Assembly (NCBI GenBank): GCA_002404095.1 | Contig: DHJA01000037.1 | Location: forward strand, 1 to 7,813 | DNA from: Planctomycetaceae bacterium UBA4732 | GTDB lineage: Bacteria; Planctomycetota; Planctomycetia; Gemmatales; Gemmataceae | Length of the DNA stretch: 7,813 nt | Direction: 5' to 3' | Shown: positions 1 to 6,290 of the stretch, one piece after another | How positions within the stretch are numbered: the first letter of the stretch is position 1 | How the letters are laid out: each line of letters begins with the position of its first letter | Made by a program: the position numbers and the translations under genes | The notes under the pieces: model-generated | The model's input: only the letters and a program-made list of their open reading frames with translations | Databases searched by the model: none | What the model was told of the DNA's origin: nothing

Positions 1-25
1 TGGTAAAGCCGTTTCGTCCCAAGTC

Positions 26-115
26 CTAGTGCGACGTCACTCGTACTTTGATGGGTCAGGTGGGAGGGGCGAGAAGCCCGTCCCACCCATCAATCCATGC
101 GTGACGAAGCACTAG
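26..115. repeat. Long imperfect inverted repeat (hairpin-forming) upstream of the exosortase gene
   Basis: Two arms of 31 nt, 26-56 and 85-115, are largely reverse complements. Paired blocks are CTAGTGC (26-32) with GCACTAG (109-115), CGTCAC (35-40) with GTGACG (101-106), and TTGATGGGT (48-56) with ACCCATCAA (85-93), separated by small internal mismatches. Inside them, GGGA (62-65) pairs with TCCC (81-84) and GGGC (67-70) with GCCC (76-79), closing on a GAGAA loop (71-75). No T-run follows, so a simple intrinsic terminator is unlikely. A MITE or REP-type repeat, or a structured 5' leader, are the main alternatives. The pairing is seen directly; its role is unknown. The ATG at 97 lies in the right arm. 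Confidence 0.7.
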
Positions 116-141
116 TGAGTATTTCGACGGGGCAACGCACC

Positions 142-1131
142 ATGATTCGAGCCGCCATAGTCGCCGCCAGGGCCATACCGCCCCGACGCCTCCTGTGCCT
201 GTCGGGATTGGCCCTGATATGCGCTTGGGCGTACTGGCCGACGTTGGGGGCGATGGCGGGCAAATGGCTGCACGACCCGCAGTACGCCCACGGCTATCTC
301 GTGCCGTTCTTCTCACTCTTTCTCCTCTGGCGGCGGCGTGCGCTGCTGTCCGCGGCGGCGCCTCAGTACAACTGGTGGGGCGTCCTGCTGGTGCTGGCCG
401 GCGCTGTCCTCCACGTCGCCGGGGCGTATCTCTACTTCGATTGGCTGGACGCCGTTTCTCTGCTGCCCTGCCTCGCCGGCTTCTGCGTACTCCTCGGCGA
501 CTGGCCCGCACTGCGGTGGGCGTGGCCGGCCATCGCCTTCCTGCTCTTCATGATCCCGCTGCCGTTCCGGGTCGAGACAGCCTTCGGGCTGCGTCTACAG
601 TCCCTCGCGACGCTGACCAGCACCTACGCTTTGCAGGCCCTCGGACTGCCCGCCCTCTCCGAAGGGAACACGATCCTGCTGCCGGGGGGCGCGATCGGCG
701 TGGCCGAGGCGTGCAGCGGCCTGAGCATGTTGACGACGTTTTTCGCCCTGGCGACGGCGGTCGCACTGGTTATCCGCCGCCCCTGGCTCGATAAGGTCGT
801 CGTCCTTCTGAGCGCGGCCCCGATCGCTATCGCCGCCAACGTGGCCCGAATCACGGCGACGGCGCTTGTGCAGGAGTGGGTGGGACGCGACCTCGCCCAT
901 CACGTGTTCCACGACCTCGCCGGCTGGCTCATGATGCCCGTCGCGCTAGCGCTGCTATGGGTCGAGTTGCGCTTGCTGAGCTTCCTGCTGGTTGAACCGC
1001 CGGCCGAGGCGCCAATGGCAGTCCTTCCGTCGCCGGTTTTGCCTGGCGCGGCTGAGAACCGTCTCAACCGCGCTTCGCGCCGCCGAAAAAAGACCCCGCC
1101 CGTAGACCCCCGCATGGCCCGGCCCTCGTGA
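142..1131 (+). CDS. Exosortase/archaeosortase family transpeptidase
   Basis: This is an integral inner-membrane cysteine protease/transpeptidase. Exosortases cleave C-terminal sorting tags (PEP-CTERM type) from exported proteins and are encoded with exopolysaccharide genes. From the ATG at 142 it has 329 residues with about eight hydrophobic segments. Family hallmarks are visible: YAHGYLVPF near residues 48-56, MIPLPF at 137-142, the catalytic-cysteine motif EACSGLSML (Cys191), NVAR with Arg236, and HHVFHDLAG with His257, giving the expected Cys-Arg-His set. After the last membrane segment a tail of about 45 residues is Pro-rich and basic (RRRKK near 313-317). There is no fused EpsI domain; that function is encoded separately at 3429-4079. 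The same frame is open back to an ATG at 97, but that codon lies in an inverted repeat and has no ribosome site. The 142 start has only a weak GGGG at 129-132, so the exact start is uncertain. The subtype (Xrt letter) cannot be assigned from sequence alone. Confidence 0.93.
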   Translation: MIRAAIVAARAIPPRRLLCLSGLALICAWAYWPTLGAMAGKWLHDPQYAHGYLVPFFSLFLLWRRRALLSAAAPQYNWWGVLLVLAGAVLHVAGAYLYFDWLDAVSLLPCLAGFCVLLGDWPALRWAWPAIAFLLFMIPLPFRVETAFGLRLQSLATLTSTYALQALGLPALSEGNTILLPGGAIGVAEACSGLSMLTTFFALATAVALVIRRPWLDKVVVLLSAAPIAIAANVARITATALVQEWVGRDLAHHVFHDLAGWLMMPVALALLWVELRLLSFLLVEPPAEAPMAVLPSPVLPGAAENRLNRASRRRKKTPPVDPRMARPS

Positions 1132-1179
1132 CGACGGCCCCCCGCCGGTTGAACCGACCTCTTGTTTACCCCGTTTTCC

Positions 1180-1184
1180 GGAGG
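1180..1184 (+). promoter_or_regulatory. Ribosome binding site deciding the start of the Wzc-like gene
   Basis: GGAGG lies 7 nt before the ATG at 1192. This supports 1192 over the in-frame TTG at 1162, which has no Shine-Dalgarno-like sequence in front of it. Confidence 0.7.
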
Positions 1185-1191
1185 CCTACGA

Positions 1192-3405
1192 ATGTCCGAA
1201 TCTGATCCCACGAATCATGGACACGCCGTGCCTTCGGCTGGCCAGAACGCCGCGCGGCCTGCCGCTTCCGGCAAAAACGCAACCCATGCCAAGGGTTCTC
1301 TCGCAGCGCCCATCAACGCCCTCGCCATTTTGAAGGCGTTGCGGCATCGCTGGTTGGCCGCCTCCCTCCTTGGGACGCTGGCGGCGGCGGCGGTCTTCGC
1401 GGCGATCTGGTATTTCCTGCCGCCTCCGAAATACACTGCTTCCACGAAGTTCCTCATCCCGTCCAAGCCGCAGGGCACCCTCTTCGACCACCCGGAGGCC
1501 AAGACGGAGTTTGCCACCTTTGAAGACACCCAGATGGCGATCATCAAAAGCCAGATGGTGTTGAACGCGGCGCTGCGTCAGCCGCAGGTCGGGCGCCTTG
1601 AGGAGGTGCACAAAGCCCCCGACCCTGTGGCCTGGCTCGAGAAAGAGATCCGCATCGACTATCCTAACGGACGCGAAATTCTCCGCCTTTCGGTCGATTC
1701 AGTCGACCGCGACACGTGCAAGGTTCTCGTCACCGCGGTGTCCACGGCGTACCTCCAGGAGGTCGCCAACGAGGCCAACAAACGCCGGCAGGATCGCTTG
1801 GACGTTTTGAAAACGCTCACGGACAAGTACGAGACCAAGTTGAAGAAGCTGCGCGAGACTCTCCACGAGCGCGGCAAGCCTGTCGGAGGCGGCAGCGACG
1901 TGGCGATCGCCCTCAAGCAGCTAGAATCGCACGAGGCGGCGTTGGCGGCTCGCCACGACCTCGTCGAGGTGGAGTCGCGCTTGCGAAATTTGGTAGCGGA
2001 TGAGTCGCTGGCCGCAGCCCGAGAGCCGGCTAACGTGGAAGTGCCGGCCCGCACGCTGGAGGAATTCGTCAACAAAAGGCCGGAAATCGTCGCGCTGCTG
2101 GCGGAGAAGGCCCAGCTGGAGGCTGACGTCGAACTGATGACGCCGAACGCGGTTGGAGGGAAAAACCATTCCGAAGTCCGCAAGTTGATCAGCAAGGCGG
2201 CGATTATTTCCAAGGATTTGGAGACGCGGCGCGCCGCCCTGCGAGCGGAGTGCGAAAAGCAGCTGCAGGAACAGACCGTCGGCGCCGCGAAGGCGCGGGC
2301 GAGCCAGCTACGGCAGGAAATTGCCGCCGCCAAGGCGCTGCGCACGACCTTGCTCGAGGACATCGAGAGGTTGTCGAAGGAAGCCAGGGACTTCAACGAG
2401 GCCGCGCTCGACATGGACGACCTCAAGCCGCAACTCGCCGAGGTGGGGGCGGTGGCCGCGCGCAGCGCCCAGGAAGCGGAGATGCTGGCCATTGAGCAGG
2501 GCGACCCGTTGCGCGTCACCCAGTGGGAAGAAGTCGTCGTCACCCGGCCGGATGAGTTGGACCGCAAGATCAAGACGGCGGGCATGGGGGCGGGCGGCGC
2601 ATTCCTTTTGGCGCTGCTCCTGGTCGGCTTCCTGGAATTCCAGGCCAGGCGCGTCTACGCGCCGCAGGAGGTGGTCCGCGGGCTGGGCATGAAGTTGGTC
2701 GGGACCGTCCCCGCGCGGCCGTCATTCCGCCGGACCGTCCGCGACGGCCGTTGGCAAGCCCTGCTGACGGAATCGGTGGACTCTTTTCGAACGATGTTGC
2801 TGCACGGCGTCGGGACGGACCCCCTCCGGACGATCATGATCACTAGTGCTGTCGGCGGCGAAGCCAAGACCTCGCTGGCCGGCCACCTCGCTGTGAGCAT
2901 GGCGCGTGCCGGTCGTAAGACTTTGCTGATCGACGGCGACCTGCGCAACCCGGCAGTCTATCGACTGTTTGATGTGACTCCCACCCCCGGGCTGAGCGAA
3001 CTGCTCCGCGGCGAGGCGCAACTCGCCGACGTCCTGCGCTCGACGGGGGTTCCCGGGTTGGAGGTACTGACGGCCGGAAATTACAACGCGGTTACCCTTG
3101 CGCGCCTGGCCGGGGACGACCTGGGCGGAATCCTCGCCCAACTCAAGGAGTCCTTCGACTTCATCGTCATTGACTCCAGCCCGGTCCTCCCGGTGACCGA
3201 CTCGCTGCTGCTGGCGCGACACGTGGACGGGGTCGTCTTCTCCGTCTTGCAGAACGTAAGCACCCTGCCGGCCGTCGATGAGGCCTACCAGTGCCTGGCG
3301 TCCCTGAACGTCGTCCTGCTTGGCGCCGTCGTGAGCGGCGCCCGGCCTGATATCGCCTCTTACGGCCGGCAGCGCTACCTCTCCCTGCCAGCGACGGGTA
3401 AGTGA
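1192..3405 (+). CDS. Wzc-like polysaccharide chain-length / BY-kinase protein
   Basis: Inner-membrane polysaccharide co-polymerase fused to a cytoplasmic BY-kinase (CpsD/CapB-like) domain; such proteins control chain length and export of exopolysaccharide. It has 737 residues. The N-terminal 50 residues are polar, followed by TM1 (about 54-76), a Wzz-type beta region (about 80-190), a long charged coiled-coil region (about 195-435), TM2 (about 463-481), and the ATPase domain from about residue 525. The nucleotide site reads TSAVGGEAKTS (551-561, Lys559), Walker A' LLIDGDLRNP (578-587, Asp581 and Asp583), and Walker B FIVIDSSPVLPVTD (657-670, Asp661). Three details are unusual. Ala558 stands where most members have Gly (GEGK). 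The E-x2-R-x2-R oligomerisation motif reads ESVDSFR (527-533), with Asp in place of the first Arg. The C-terminal tail has only Tyr724 and Tyr729 rather than a tyrosine cluster. ATP binding is likely; tyrosine autophosphorylation is less certain. It lies 60 nt after the exosortase gene. Confidence 0.9.
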   Translation: MSESDPTNHGHAVPSAGQNAARPAASGKNATHAKGSLAAPINALAILKALRHRWLAASLLGTLAAAAVFAAIWYFLPPPKYTASTKFLIPSKPQGTLFDHPEAKTEFATFEDTQMAIIKSQMVLNAALRQPQVGRLEEVHKAPDPVAWLEKEIRIDYPNGREILRLSVDSVDRDTCKVLVTAVSTAYLQEVANEANKRRQDRLDVLKTLTDKYETKLKKLRETLHERGKPVGGGSDVAIALKQLESHEAALAARHDLVEVESRLRNLVADESLAAAREPANVEVPARTLEEFVNKRPEIVALLAEKAQLEADVELMTPNAVGGKNHSEVRKLISKAAIISKDLETRRAALRAECEKQLQEQTVGAAKARASQLRQEIAAAKALRTTLLEDIERLSKEARDFNEAALDMDDLKPQLAEVGAVAARSAQEAEMLAIEQGDPLRVTQWEEVVVTRPDELDRKIKTAGMGAGGAFLLALLLVGFLEFQARRVYAPQEVVRGLGMKLVGTVPARPSFRRTVRDGRWQALLTESVDSFRTMLLHGVGTDPLRTIMITSAVGGEAKTSLAGHLAVSMARAGRKTLLIDGDLRNPAVYRLFDVTPTPGLSELLRGEAQLADVLRSTGVPGLEVLTAGNYNAVTLARLAGDDLGGILAQLKESFDFIVIDSSPVLPVTDSLLLARHVDGVVFSVLQNVSTLPAVDEAYQCLASLNVVLLGAVVSGARPDIASYGRQRYLSLPATGK

Positions 3406-3428
3406 TACCTAATTCGGGGGTTCCGAGA

Positions 3429-4079
3429 ATGACCCGGTTTCTGCCTTTGATCGTCGCGGTTTCGGCGGTGGTCGCCGCCGGCGTGATGCACGGCCTGCGC
3501 ACCGACCGCTGGGGCGCCAAGGCGGACGTGAAGGCCGCGGCGGCCCGCCTCGACGACGTCCCCCTGAAGGTCGGCGAATGGGAGGGGCGGCCGATGGAAA
3601 TCGACGCCCGCCAGCTCACCGTGGCCGAGGCGGACGGTCATTTGTCGCGCTATTACGTCCATCGGCGCACGGGCGCGGAAGTCGCTGTCGTGGTCCTTTG
3701 CGGCCGCCCTGGGCCGCTGTCGCTGCACTCGCCCGAGGTCTGCTACGCCGGGGCGGGTTTCAGTATCAGCGGGGACCGGCAGACCCTTCCCTTGACAGGA
3801 GAGGGTCTCCCCCCGGTCGAACTCTTCAACGCCCGGTTCACAAAGCCGGGGGTTACCCCCGAGACCCTGAACGTCTTCTGGGCGTGGAAGGCGTCGGACG
3901 GCAACTGGGCGGCGAACTCCGACCCCCGCGTGGCCTACGTCCGCTCGACCGTGCTTTACAAGCTCTACCTCATCCGGCGCCTCGCCCGGCCGGACGAGGA
4001 CCTGTCCCGCGACCCTTGCCTGGATTTCCTCCGGGCCTTCTTGCCAGAACTGGAGAAACGGCTGTCGCCATCCGCCTGA
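3429..4079 (+). CDS. epsI: EpsI-family exosortase-associated protein
   Basis: The EpsI domain (DUF3485 family) accompanies exosortases, either fused to their C-terminus or as a separate protein as here. Its biochemical role is not established. The product has 216 residues: an N-terminal hydrophobic segment (about 4-20) that looks like a membrane anchor or signal, then a presumably extracytoplasmic domain. Family marks are LKVGEWEG (46-53) and the core CGRPGPLSLHSPEVCYAGAG (91-110) with His100 and Cys105, the characteristic H-x-P-E-x-C-Y pattern. The basic YKLYLIRRLARP region (177-188) is also typical. The ATG at 3429 is chosen because the frame's earlier GTG at 3402 overlaps the stop of the previous gene and would put nine polar residues before the hydrophobic segment. 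It starts 23 nt after the Wzc-like gene, so cotranscription is very likely. Family assignment is firm; function is known only by association. Confidence 0.88.
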   Translation: MTRFLPLIVAVSAVVAAGVMHGLRTDRWGAKADVKAAAARLDDVPLKVGEWEGRPMEIDARQLTVAEADGHLSRYYVHRRTGAEVAVVVLCGRPGPLSLHSPEVCYAGAGFSISGDRQTLPLTGEGLPPVELFNARFTKPGVTPETLNVFWAWKASDGNWAANSDPRVAYVRSTVLYKLYLIRRLARPDEDLSRDPCLDFLRAFLPELEKRLSPSA

Positions 4080-4144
4080 GGCTCCGCCTCCCGGACGATG
4101 AACCTCCCCGCGCTGTCATACACCCCCCCGCGTCCCAGGTGCCA

Positions 4145-4990
4145 ATGATGCCTACCTCATTCGAATTGCACAGGAACAGGCCGGCCGTCAACGAGGCCCC
4201 TTCCGACCCCGAGATCCCCGTGAGCCGTCTTCCCGCGAACGGGCGGGCCGTCAACGAGGCCTCCTCGGCCCCCGAAATCCCGGCGTTCCCCCTCCCCGCG
4301 GACTGGTATGTCTGGTGCAAACCGGGCGTGGAGTTCGTGGCGTCTCTGGTCCTGCTCGTACTCGCCGCGCCGATAATCCTTGCCACGGCCCTCCTCGTCA
4401 AACTCACTTCGCGTGGGCCGGCGTTCTATTCGCAGACCCGGCTGGGTCGAGGCGGCCGGGCATTCACGCTTTACAAGACTCGTACGATGGCGCATGACTG
4501 CGAGAAGGGGTCCGGGGCTCGCTGGTCCACGCCCGGAGACCCGCGGATCACGCGGGTCGGCGCCTTCCTACGCAAAACTCACCTAGACGAACTGCCGCAG
4601 CTTTGGAACGTACTGCGCGGCGACATGAGCCTGGTCGGGCCCCGGCCGGAGCGGCCCGAGTTTATCCCGGCCCTGGAGCGGGCTTTGCCGCACTACCGCG
4701 ACCGCTTGGCTGTGCGTCCCGGCGTCACCGGTCTCGCCCAGGTGCAGCTGCCGCCCGACACCGACCTCGACAGCGTCCGCCGGAAACTCGCCTACGACCT
4801 CTACTACATCCGTCATTTGAACGGCTGGCTCGATTTCCGGCTTATCGCCTGCACGGCGCTGCACATGGTCGGCGTCCCCTTCTACACGCTGAATCGGTGG
4901 TTTTCCCTGCCGAGCAAGGCCCGGATCGAGCACGCGTATCAGGTCGTAATGGAGATGCAGCCCGGGGTCGCCCGTCTGGGGCCGGCCTGA
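4145..4990 (+). CDS. Initiating sugar-phosphate transferase (polyprenyl-phosphate phosphoglycosyltransferase)
   Basis: Bacterial sugar transferase of the PglC/WcaJ C-terminal type. It transfers a sugar phosphate from a nucleotide sugar to undecaprenyl phosphate at the inner membrane, the first step of repeat-unit assembly. The product has 281 residues from the first of two adjacent ATGs (4145, 4148). An unusual Pro-rich extension of about 55 residues, containing a 21-residue duplication, precedes the single membrane helix (about 62-86). The catalytic domain follows: SRGPAFYSQTRLGRGG (89-104), KTRTM (111-115), LDELPQLWNVLRGDMSLVGP (147-166) with the Asp148-Glu149 pair that matches the catalytic dyad of PglC, and RPGVTGLAQVQ (191-201). 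It lacks the multi-TM N-terminal half of WbaP/WcaJ, so it is the short form. The frame is open far upstream, but that part runs antiphase through the EpsI gene and is not coding. A weak AGG (4137-4139) is the only ribosome-site candidate. The sugar cannot be predicted. Confidence 0.92.
   Translation: MMPTSFELHRNRPAVNEAPSDPEIPVSRLPANGRAVNEASSAPEIPAFPLPADWYVWCKPGVEFVASLVLLVLAAPIILATALLVKLTSRGPAFYSQTRLGRGGRAFTLYKTRTMAHDCEKGSGARWSTPGDPRITRVGAFLRKTHLDELPQLWNVLRGDMSLVGPRPERPEFIPALERALPHYRDRLAVRPGVTGLAQVQLPPDTDLDSVRRKLAYDLYYIRHLNGWLDFRLIACTALHMVGVPFYTLNRWFSLPSKARIEHAYQVVMEMQPGVARLGPA
4181..4306 (+). repeat. In-frame 63-bp tandem duplication in the sugar transferase N-terminus
   Basis: Two adjacent 63-bp units (about 4181-4243 and 4244-4306) encode 21-residue copies. 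Shared residues include AVNEA, PEIP and LPA at exact spacing (13 of 21 identical by eye). Sixteen bases, GGCCGTCAACGAGGCC, are identical at 4183-4198 and 4246-4261. The copies have diverged, so this is not a sequencing or assembly stutter. They lie before the membrane helix and probably form a flexible Pro/Glu-rich extension. Confidence 0.8.
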
Positions 4991-5021
4991 AGTCGTGACC
5001 GCCGGCCCGGCGACCCTTGTT

Positions 5022-5026
5022 GGAGG
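5022..5026 (+). promoter_or_regulatory. Ribosome binding site deciding the start of the GT4 gene
   Basis: GGAGG lies 10 nt before the ATG at 5037. It supports this ATG over the in-frame GTG at 4995. The protein from 5037 also begins close to the conserved LYVVHRTPYPP strand, as expected for the family. Confidence 0.6.
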
Positions 5027-5036
5027 CGCGCCATCC

Positions 5037-6290
5037 ATGCCCCATTCCGGCCGGCCCGACGTGCTGTACGTCGTCCACCGGACGCCCTATCCCCCCGACA
5101 AGGGGGACCGCATTCGGGCGTTTAATGTGCTGCGTTACCTGTCGCGCCGTGCCGCGGTTCACCTGGCCTTCCTGGCGGACGAGCCGGTCCCCGAGGCAAC
5201 CACGGCGGCGCTCGGACGCTACTGCGAGCGCGTGGCCGCGGCGCCCCTGGGCGGCTCGCGCTGGCTGCGGGCCGCCTGGTCCCTGGCGCGCGGGCGGACG
5301 ATCACCGAGGGGGCGTTCGCGTCGCCGCTGCTTGCGTCCATCGTGCGCGGCTGGGGGGAGGAGACCCGGTTCACCGCCTGTCTCGCCTCGGCCTCGAGCG
5401 TGGCGAGCTACCTGCGTCTCCCGGAGCTGTGCGGCGCGCCGGCGGTCGTAGACCTCGTGGACGTCGACAGCCAGAAATGGTTTGACTACGCCGCGGCCTC
5501 ACGGCCGCCGTCTGCCTGGATCTACCAGACGGAGGGCCGCCGCTTGCGCCGGCTGGAGCAGTCGCTCGCGGGCTGGGCGCGGGCCGTGACGGTCGTCAGC
5601 GACGCCGAGGCGGAGTTGTTCTCCCGCGTCTGTCCTTCGAGCAAGGCGCACGTGATCCCCCTCGGGGTCGATCTGGAGTATTTCCGGCCAACCGATGCGG
5701 CGGGCGGCGAGGCTGGGTGTGTGTTCGTCGGCGCCCTCGATTACCGGCCGAACGTCGACGCCGCTTGTTGGTTCTGTCAGGAAGCGTGGCCTGAGATCCA
5801 CCGCCGCCGGCCCGAAACCCGTTTGCGGCTGGTCGGCCGCCGGCCCTCGGCGGCCGTCCGCCGCCTAGCCGCGACCCCCGGCGTTGAGGTCGTGGGCCAG
5901 GTTCCTGACGTGCGGCCTTACCTAAGCAGTGCGGCCGTGGCCGTCAACCCCCTGCGGATCGCCCGCGGCCTCCAGAACAAAGTTCTGGAAGCCATGGCGA
6001 TGGGCAAGGCCGTTGTCGCCTCTCCGCAGGCTCTGGCCGGGCTGCGGCAAAGGGACAAGGCGCCCGCCCTTTGCGCCACATCGACGGCGGAATGGGTCGA
6101 GATTGTCGGAAACCTGCTGGACCAGCCGGAACAGCGGCGGCGCCTGGGCGCGGAGGGCCGGCGCTTTGTCGAAACGCATCACAACTGGGACGTGTGTCTG
6201 AGTCCGTTCGATTCGCTGCTCGGTCTCGCCGCAGGCGGCGCGGCGGGCGCCCGGGATCCCGCGATTTCGGTCCCGGAGGGCCGGGCCTAA
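5037..6290 (+). CDS. GT4-type glycosyltransferase, PEP-CTERM/exosortase-system family (TIGR03087-like)
   Basis: Predicted cytoplasmic or membrane-associated GT-B glycosyltransferase that adds a sugar to the lipid-linked exopolysaccharide unit. It has 417 residues. The N-terminal acceptor domain starts with DVLYVVHRTPYPPDKGDRIR (8-27), the glycine/basic opening typical of the 'PEP-CTERM/EpsH1 system associated' sugar transferases, and contains VDLVDVDSQKWFDYA (138-152), another mark of that family. TVVSDAEAELF (185-195) and VIPLGVDLEYFRP (206-218) lead into the nucleotide-sugar domain. CVFVGALDYRPNVDA (228-242) and GLQNKVLEAMAMGKAVVAS (311-329) follow, the latter the E-containing GT4 signature. 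The last 20 or so residues are Gly/Ala-rich and poorly conserved in appearance. It begins 46 nt after the sugar transferase and ends overlapping the VanZ-like gene by 1 nt. Donor and acceptor cannot be inferred. Membership in the exosortase-linked family is recalled from its motifs and supported by the neighbouring exosortase and EpsI. Confidence 0.9.
   Translation: MPHSGRPDVLYVVHRTPYPPDKGDRIRAFNVLRYLSRRAAVHLAFLADEPVPEATTAALGRYCERVAAAPLGGSRWLRAAWSLARGRTITEGAFASPLLASIVRGWGEETRFTACLASASSVASYLRLPELCGAPAVVDLVDVDSQKWFDYAAASRPPSAWIYQTEGRRLRRLEQSLAGWARAVTVVSDAEAELFSRVCPSSKAHVIPLGVDLEYFRPTDAAGGEAGCVFVGALDYRPNVDAACWFCQEAWPEIHRRRPETRLRLVGRRPSAAVRRLAATPGVEVVGQVPDVRPYLSSAAVAVNPLRIARGLQNKVLEAMAMGKAVVASPQALAGLRQRDKAPALCATSTAEWVEIVGNLLDQPEQRRRLGAEGRRFVETHHNWDVCLSPFDSLLGLAAGGAAGARDPAISVPEGRA
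6275..6280 (+). promoter_or_regulatory. Ribosome binding site of the VanZ-like gene inside the GT4 reading frame
   Basis: GGAGGG lies 9 nt before the ATG at 6290, whose A is the last base of the preceding TAA stop (TAATG). The overlap suggests translational coupling and fixes the start at 6290 rather than at upstream codons of the same frame inside the GT4 gene. Confidence 0.7.

Noticed and set aside
97..141. Upstream start of the exosortase frame (ATG 97)
   Set aside because: The codon lies in the right arm of the inverted repeat and has no ribosome-site-like sequence; the added residues are polar, and membrane-protein sequence begins after the ATG at 142.
1147..1155. GGTTGAACC palindrome before the Wzc-like gene
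   Set aside because: Only 9 bases with a one-base centre; too short to separate from chance in this composition.
1659..2585. Minus-strand open frame of about 308 codons
   Set aside because: It is antisense to the coiled-coil region of the Wzc-like gene, and its Ser/Arg-rich composition is what a GC-rich antisense frame gives; no domain is recognisable.
3402..3428. GTG at 3402 as the epsI start
   Set aside because: It overlaps the previous stop and adds polar residues before the hydrophobic N-terminal segment; the ATG at 3429 fits better.
3847..3861. CGGGGG-TTA-CCCCCG hairpin as a possible terminator
   Set aside because: It lies inside the epsI coding region, has no T-run, and the protein reads through it normally.
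3578..4144. Long upstream extension of the sugar transferase frame
   Set aside because: It runs in another frame through the epsI gene, with Arg/Pro/Gly-rich shadow composition, while the epsI frame shows clear family motifs.
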